Source: Ischnura elegans (Eukaryota > Arthropoda > Insecta > Odonata > Coenagrionidae). Taken from it: a stretch of DNA of 64,000 bases. Of this stretch, positions 11,592 through 64,000 are shown piece after piece. Within the stretch, counting starts at the first letter, position 1, and each line of letters opens with the position of its first letter. The position numbers and the translations under genes are program-made. The stretch spans positions 93,854,566 to 93,918,565 of the forward strand of contig NC_060251.1 in the NCBI RefSeq assembly GCF_921293095.1, in the 5' to 3' direction. The notes below the pieces were generated by a model. It ran no database searches. It was given only the letters and a program-made list of their open reading frames with translations, and was not told where the DNA came from.

Positions 11592-12218
11592 TATTGCTAT
11601 GAGCGGTTGGGAACAAATTGCTGTTTTCAGAGAAGATGGTGCAAAAAATTTTGGATTGGCACTTATAATTGCGAAGAATAAGCATAAATCACAATTAAAG
11701 CACGGTAAGTTTTAGAGCTTATTCTATGGTTTTACGGTGTTCATTAATTAATCCTGGAGGATAGTCCACCATTGCCATTTAATTAGTTGCTTCTATTTCA
11801 ACCACGATAAAAAACCTGCATGCGACTAGTTATTTTATTACTTAGGTTCACTTCTAGAGGATTAGATGATAAGATCATTCGATAGCTGGTAATTAAACGT
11901 CATTACTTTTGACCGCTATGTAAGATGTTTCCGATTAAATTTCAAGAATAGTTCAAGATACTAGCAAGAGCAATTGGAGGTTAGCAGAAGACACAAAAAT
12001 CAAGCTATCACTGTGGCGCCATAACCGAAGGATGTTTGATATCGGAACATTCCACTCATAATCGAGCAATCATGAATTCCCGTAATCCTTTGAGTTGGAA
12101 CACCCTAATCCCGTTCTTACTGAAGTGAGGAATAAGCAATTTAATAAGTTACCTAATTAGCGAAAAGCAGTTCTGCATGTCATCAAATGCTAACTTTTTT
12201 CAAATAAGATAACTTGGC

Positions 12219-12482
12219 ATGGATAGTAGCATGAGTCTTGTTGGGGAGGGGCCATATGTGAGCCGTATACCAAATCTTGGGCGTTATCACCTGCTCAACT
12301 GCGCGGACACGAATATTTCGCGTGTTGTGCGTTCGGAATCTTCTGATATCTTTGTGGCGAGATTCCAAAGCTTCCGCCGAAAGTTGGCCAAATGGAAGCA
12401 CTGCTGCCTTGGTAATTGTTGTTTCATGAAACAGCACTTTGTGCACTGTGGGCGGCATGTAGTACCACGGATACAAATCCAC
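12219..12482 (-). pseudogene. possible fragment of a transposon-related protein
   Basis: The minus-strand frame includes LSAEALESRHKDIRRFR, which resembles a segment (LSEEA.EARNK..R.FR) I have seen in arthropod proteins usually annotated as uncharacterised or transposon-derived. There are no splice sites or start I trust, and the frame ends quickly. Function unknown. Confidence 0.3.
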
Positions 12483-13189
12483 AAAAAGGGATGCAGTTTC
12501 TGAGCAGTACTCGCTGAAATTGGCGTAATCTATCTCAAATCCAGATGTAAGAGCTCGAGGTAATTGAGGTAAACCTCGAGATGAGTTCCTCTTTAATGCC
12601 TATTTGAAAGGAAAAAAAGTCCTCACCAAATCCTATATTCATAACAAATTTTGAAATTAATAAATTAATATGAAATATGAGTTTTTGACGGTTAATATAC
12701 CGGTAATTTCTGATGTTAGCTTAGGATCAGAAAAAAAACATCGGGCAGTGTTCCCATCATTAGTCATTCCTGAGATATATTACTTGGAAAACGTACCTTT
12801 TTATCGTTCCGAGATATTCTTCACTAGTGTTAGTTCGGTCTCAACGCTGAAATTTCACGATATTGGGAAAATAAACCCTGGTTCTTCGCTTCCGTATATC
12901 AAGCACTGAGATCCTTTCGCACTCTTGAAGACAAACTGACTAATTTTCTCGGTAAAATCATGAAAGAGAATATTTTTCAACCAATTGGGAAGAAGCCTCT
13001 GTGGAAAACCCCGTACAAGCTACTTAGTGGAAACGTTTGCGCGGATATCGAAGGGAAGCGATCCTCAACTGTCCCCCCGTCAAACCCCTTCACAGACCGA
13101 GGCAATAAATTGAATAAAGCAATAAGCGGCATTTCTACAAAGGGACAGTTATGAACCGAGAACAGAACTTCTTTAACGCTAGATAATAA

Positions 13190-13380
13190 TCATAACACGG
13201 CGGTTGTGTTTTCGGGTACAATAGGGATTAACGCGGTCGGCAGAGTAGTGCCCGCCGCCACGGCGCGGCGGCGCTCCGCCACACATATGCCCTTTCCAGT
13301 GTTTGAGCGTGGGAGTTATAAAAGGCCGAGGAGGGCATGGAGAGCAAAATATGCGAGTGCATAGTGTTGAAAATTGGATT
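13190..13380 (+). promoter_or_regulatory. GC-rich patch with a consensus TATA box
   Basis: A GC-rich block (about 13235-13285) precedes TATAAAAGG at 13317..13325 in otherwise AT-rich DNA. No coding ORF or known RNA follows. It could be the promoter of an unannotated transcript or the remnant of a retroelement promoter. Confidence 0.3.
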
Positions 13381-14092
13381 TTCTAAGAATTAATATATAA
13401 TGCTTTGCAGCCCCCCGCTTCCCGGGACAAGAATCTGACTTACCGGCGCAATCGTTGAGTCAATTATATGAATTATGAAGGAAATCGTAATGTGCCCTTG
13501 GAAAAATTGGAACAATAAGGCTAATGTGGCATGATAAACGTTAGCAGTGTATGTAACATTCACGCACATAACTTGATAGGAAAGGCGGGGTGGCAAATTG
13601 GGGCAGGATTTTTCCATTGATAACTAAAATTGACACTTTATTTTATAATGTGGTGCCAAAGACTTCGTGAAGCAAAGTGAAAAACATAAAGTTTTTCTCT
13701 ACATTATGTTAAAAACACGTGAAAAATAGGACATTTTAATTGTTTCAATAAAAGTAATAAAAATTATCGCTAGAATAAAACATTTCACTACAACGGATTC
13801 AAAAAATGTTCATTTTTATTATGTAATGATTTAAATTTAGGCATTTTAAAACATAATGCAACAATAGCAAAAAACTTCAATTTTTTTCAAAAAATGGGAA
13901 AAATATTTTGATATCATTTTTTCATTAAATTGACAGACGTCTCCTGCTTTAAAAAAATGAGTTATAAATAAAATTGTTACAGTAATGTGGTCACTGATCA
14001 TTCTTTAATTTGAAAATATAATGGTTTTTTCCAAATTAAAAAGTGAAAAAAAAATTATTTTTGGCCCGCTTTTTTCGATTTCAGCCCACTGT

Positions 14093-14240
14093 GCGTCGCG
14101 TTTTCGCGGGCTTGAAATTTTTCACTTTTCATTTAATCGCGAAAAATAGATGTCATGATTTAAAAATCTGAAAGCGTGAAATGCGTACTCCCGGAGTAAT
14201 AATCTTTCTAATTAGGCAATAAAAAATTAATAGGAAACCC
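14093..14240 (+). mobile_element. family-A MITE, 3' fragment
   Basis: Only the last ~150 bp of family A is present, from the gcgtcgcgttttcgcg motif to ggaaacccca. The 5' part is absent. Confidence 0.75.
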
Positions 14241-15672
14241 CATTGATAACAACCTTAAGTCTTTATCTGGCCCCAAAATGTGCTTTCGTAATATTTTTCA
14301 TCTTTACTTTCGCTTTTTGAATGGGTCATCCGAAAAGGTAATTTTAGTGGTGTATTAAATTTTAGGGCATTTTCAAGGATCAAATTAACTAAATAGGTAA
14401 TAGATCCATAATACATAATTAAATTTTATAAGCTGTAAAGTTCTCACTTTCCATAGTATTTCTTCTTACGAAATTTTATTTTTTAACTTTTATCTTGTAT
14501 TTAAGAGTCAGAATGGCATTAAAATACATTTCCGGGCTTGCAAATTCCTAAAATTTTCTGGGGGGGCGAATCCTCCGCTGAGGCGAGGCCCCATCATGAA
14601 CCCCAGCCGAGGGCCCCAATCACCCCTGACCGCCCACAGGTTCGGTAATAAGAAAATGATGCTAAGGATGCGTAGGATGCAACTGAAAGTAGCACAATCG
14701 GATTCCTGAGCATGAGAACCACTGGTGTACTTACTTGGGTCACAATCCATGCATCCGTATGGAAACGCATAGTGGACAGACAAACAGACATCCTCTTTAA
14801 ACACATAGATTGTGCCCTAGCAGGCGCTCCACGCAGCAAATGGAGATTTTTTTCCCATGCCCATACTGGCACGCTAGACTTTCAAAGGTTAAGTATTCAT
14901 TTGAATATGTGTGTTCAGTCGAAGAAATTAGATTTATCAAAAAAATTCTGATTGATTGTTATTATGTACTTTCAAATGAACTGGTGGCATAACAGATTGT
15001 TGACTATTCTCATGGTCTGAGGTAAGCAGCATGAGTATGGGCCACTGCAAAATAAGCATCTGAGGCAAATGAGCCCATTAGGTACAATGGCCGAATCAGC
15101 AAAGAGGAGGAAAGAGGGGGGTAATTATTTCAACATCAGACTCTCTCCTCCCCCAGGTCCGCCTGATACTGTCAAGTGGTCCATTAACATGGCCTCTAAT
15201 TCCTTTCTCTTTCCAAAATTAACACCTTTTCTCTCCTCCTCCTCCTCTATGAAAGACCAAAATCCCGCCTCTAGCGATGTTTAATTATTTAAATAATATG
15301 TGCCATTAGAGCGGCATCAATTTAAGTTTAGAAGAAATGAGGATTCTTTTAGAGTTGGTTTCAGGATTTAGATTTAGATAGAGTAGAATAAAATTTTTAC
15401 GAAAAAAATGATAACTTTTTTCCATAATTTTGAATCAAAGTTAAATCATTAAATTACGTACTTATGCTAAGTCAGGTCATTCAATTCAGTAGTCATTTCT
15501 AGTGGTAATTTGAAACTTCCCGCATTCCGAGAAAAAATGCATAACGATTTACGTAAATTCAGCCATGTGGTGCAGTCGGCTTCAAATGTCAACAAAGAGG
15601 TAGAAAGTATAAGTTTTGCGGGTGTTATTCCTTAGTATTGATGTTATTTTTGGATGATTAAGCGTTTCAATT

Positions 15673-64000
<48,328 letters not shown>

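Larger units (their letters stand above)
4701..15672. other. intergenic region between the GATA gene and POLR3B, mostly repeats
   Basis: No host gene was recognised here. It holds tRNA-like SINE remnants (about 5170-5400; 6030-6122), three full family-A MITEs plus one fragment, a mariner relic, a short foldback near 6975-7390, a decayed transposon-like ORF near 12219-12482, and a GC-rich TATA-containing patch near 13190-13380. Stretches 9233-10930, 11592-12180 and 13390-14090 show nothing I can name. Confidence 0.6.

Overview
The window is animal nuclear DNA: spliced genes with GT-AG introns of 73 bp to 9.4 kb, AT-rich non-coding sequence and a dense load of transposons. The protein content (a pannier-type GATA factor, RNA polymerase III subunit 2) and the repeats (errantivirus-like Ty3/gypsy LTR element with an env gene, piggyBac, mariner, hAT MITEs, tRNA-derived SINEs) point to an arthropod, most likely an insect with a fairly large, repeat-rich genome. 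I cannot name the species.

Layout. (1) 1-2954: the last two coding exons of a GATA transcription factor on the + strand. The C-terminal zinc finger and basic tail look like pannier (pnr). They are followed by about 1.7 kb of probable 3' UTR. (2) About 4.7-15.6 kb: an intergenic stretch filled with repeats, mainly copies of one ~660-bp TA-flanked MITE (family A) and a decayed mariner with one such MITE nested in it. (3) 15,673 to beyond 64,000: a POLR3B/RPC2 gene on the + strand. I could join 17 coding exons in frame with phase-consistent splice sites, giving about 1,070 codons; only the C-terminal zinc-binding end lies beyond the window. It encodes the second-largest core subunit of RNA polymerase III. 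(4) The POLR3B introns hold nearly all other features: LINE remnants, SINEs, a nested piggyBac (intron 5), a 140-bp tandem/foldback array carrying nuclear-receptor-like DR1 motifs and a TAA-flanked 1.25-kb element (intron 8), a TA-flanked composite element (intron 10), a 6.17-kb LTR retrotransposon plus a 1.67-kb hAT-like element (intron 12), a 651-bp hAT MITE (intron 15), and a 270-bp near-perfect SINE palindrome plus a family-A MITE 65 bp from an acceptor (intron 16).

The most notable object is the LTR retrotransposon in intron 12. Its two LTRs are identical by eye and flanked by a 4-bp duplication, so it is young. Yet gag is missing and replaced by an inverted copy of a pol segment, the integrase catalytic core is cut out in frame, and env lacks its N-terminal part. 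It is best explained as a recently mobilised, trans-complemented defective element. I found no prokaryotic-type operon, CRISPR array or clearly new biochemical system.
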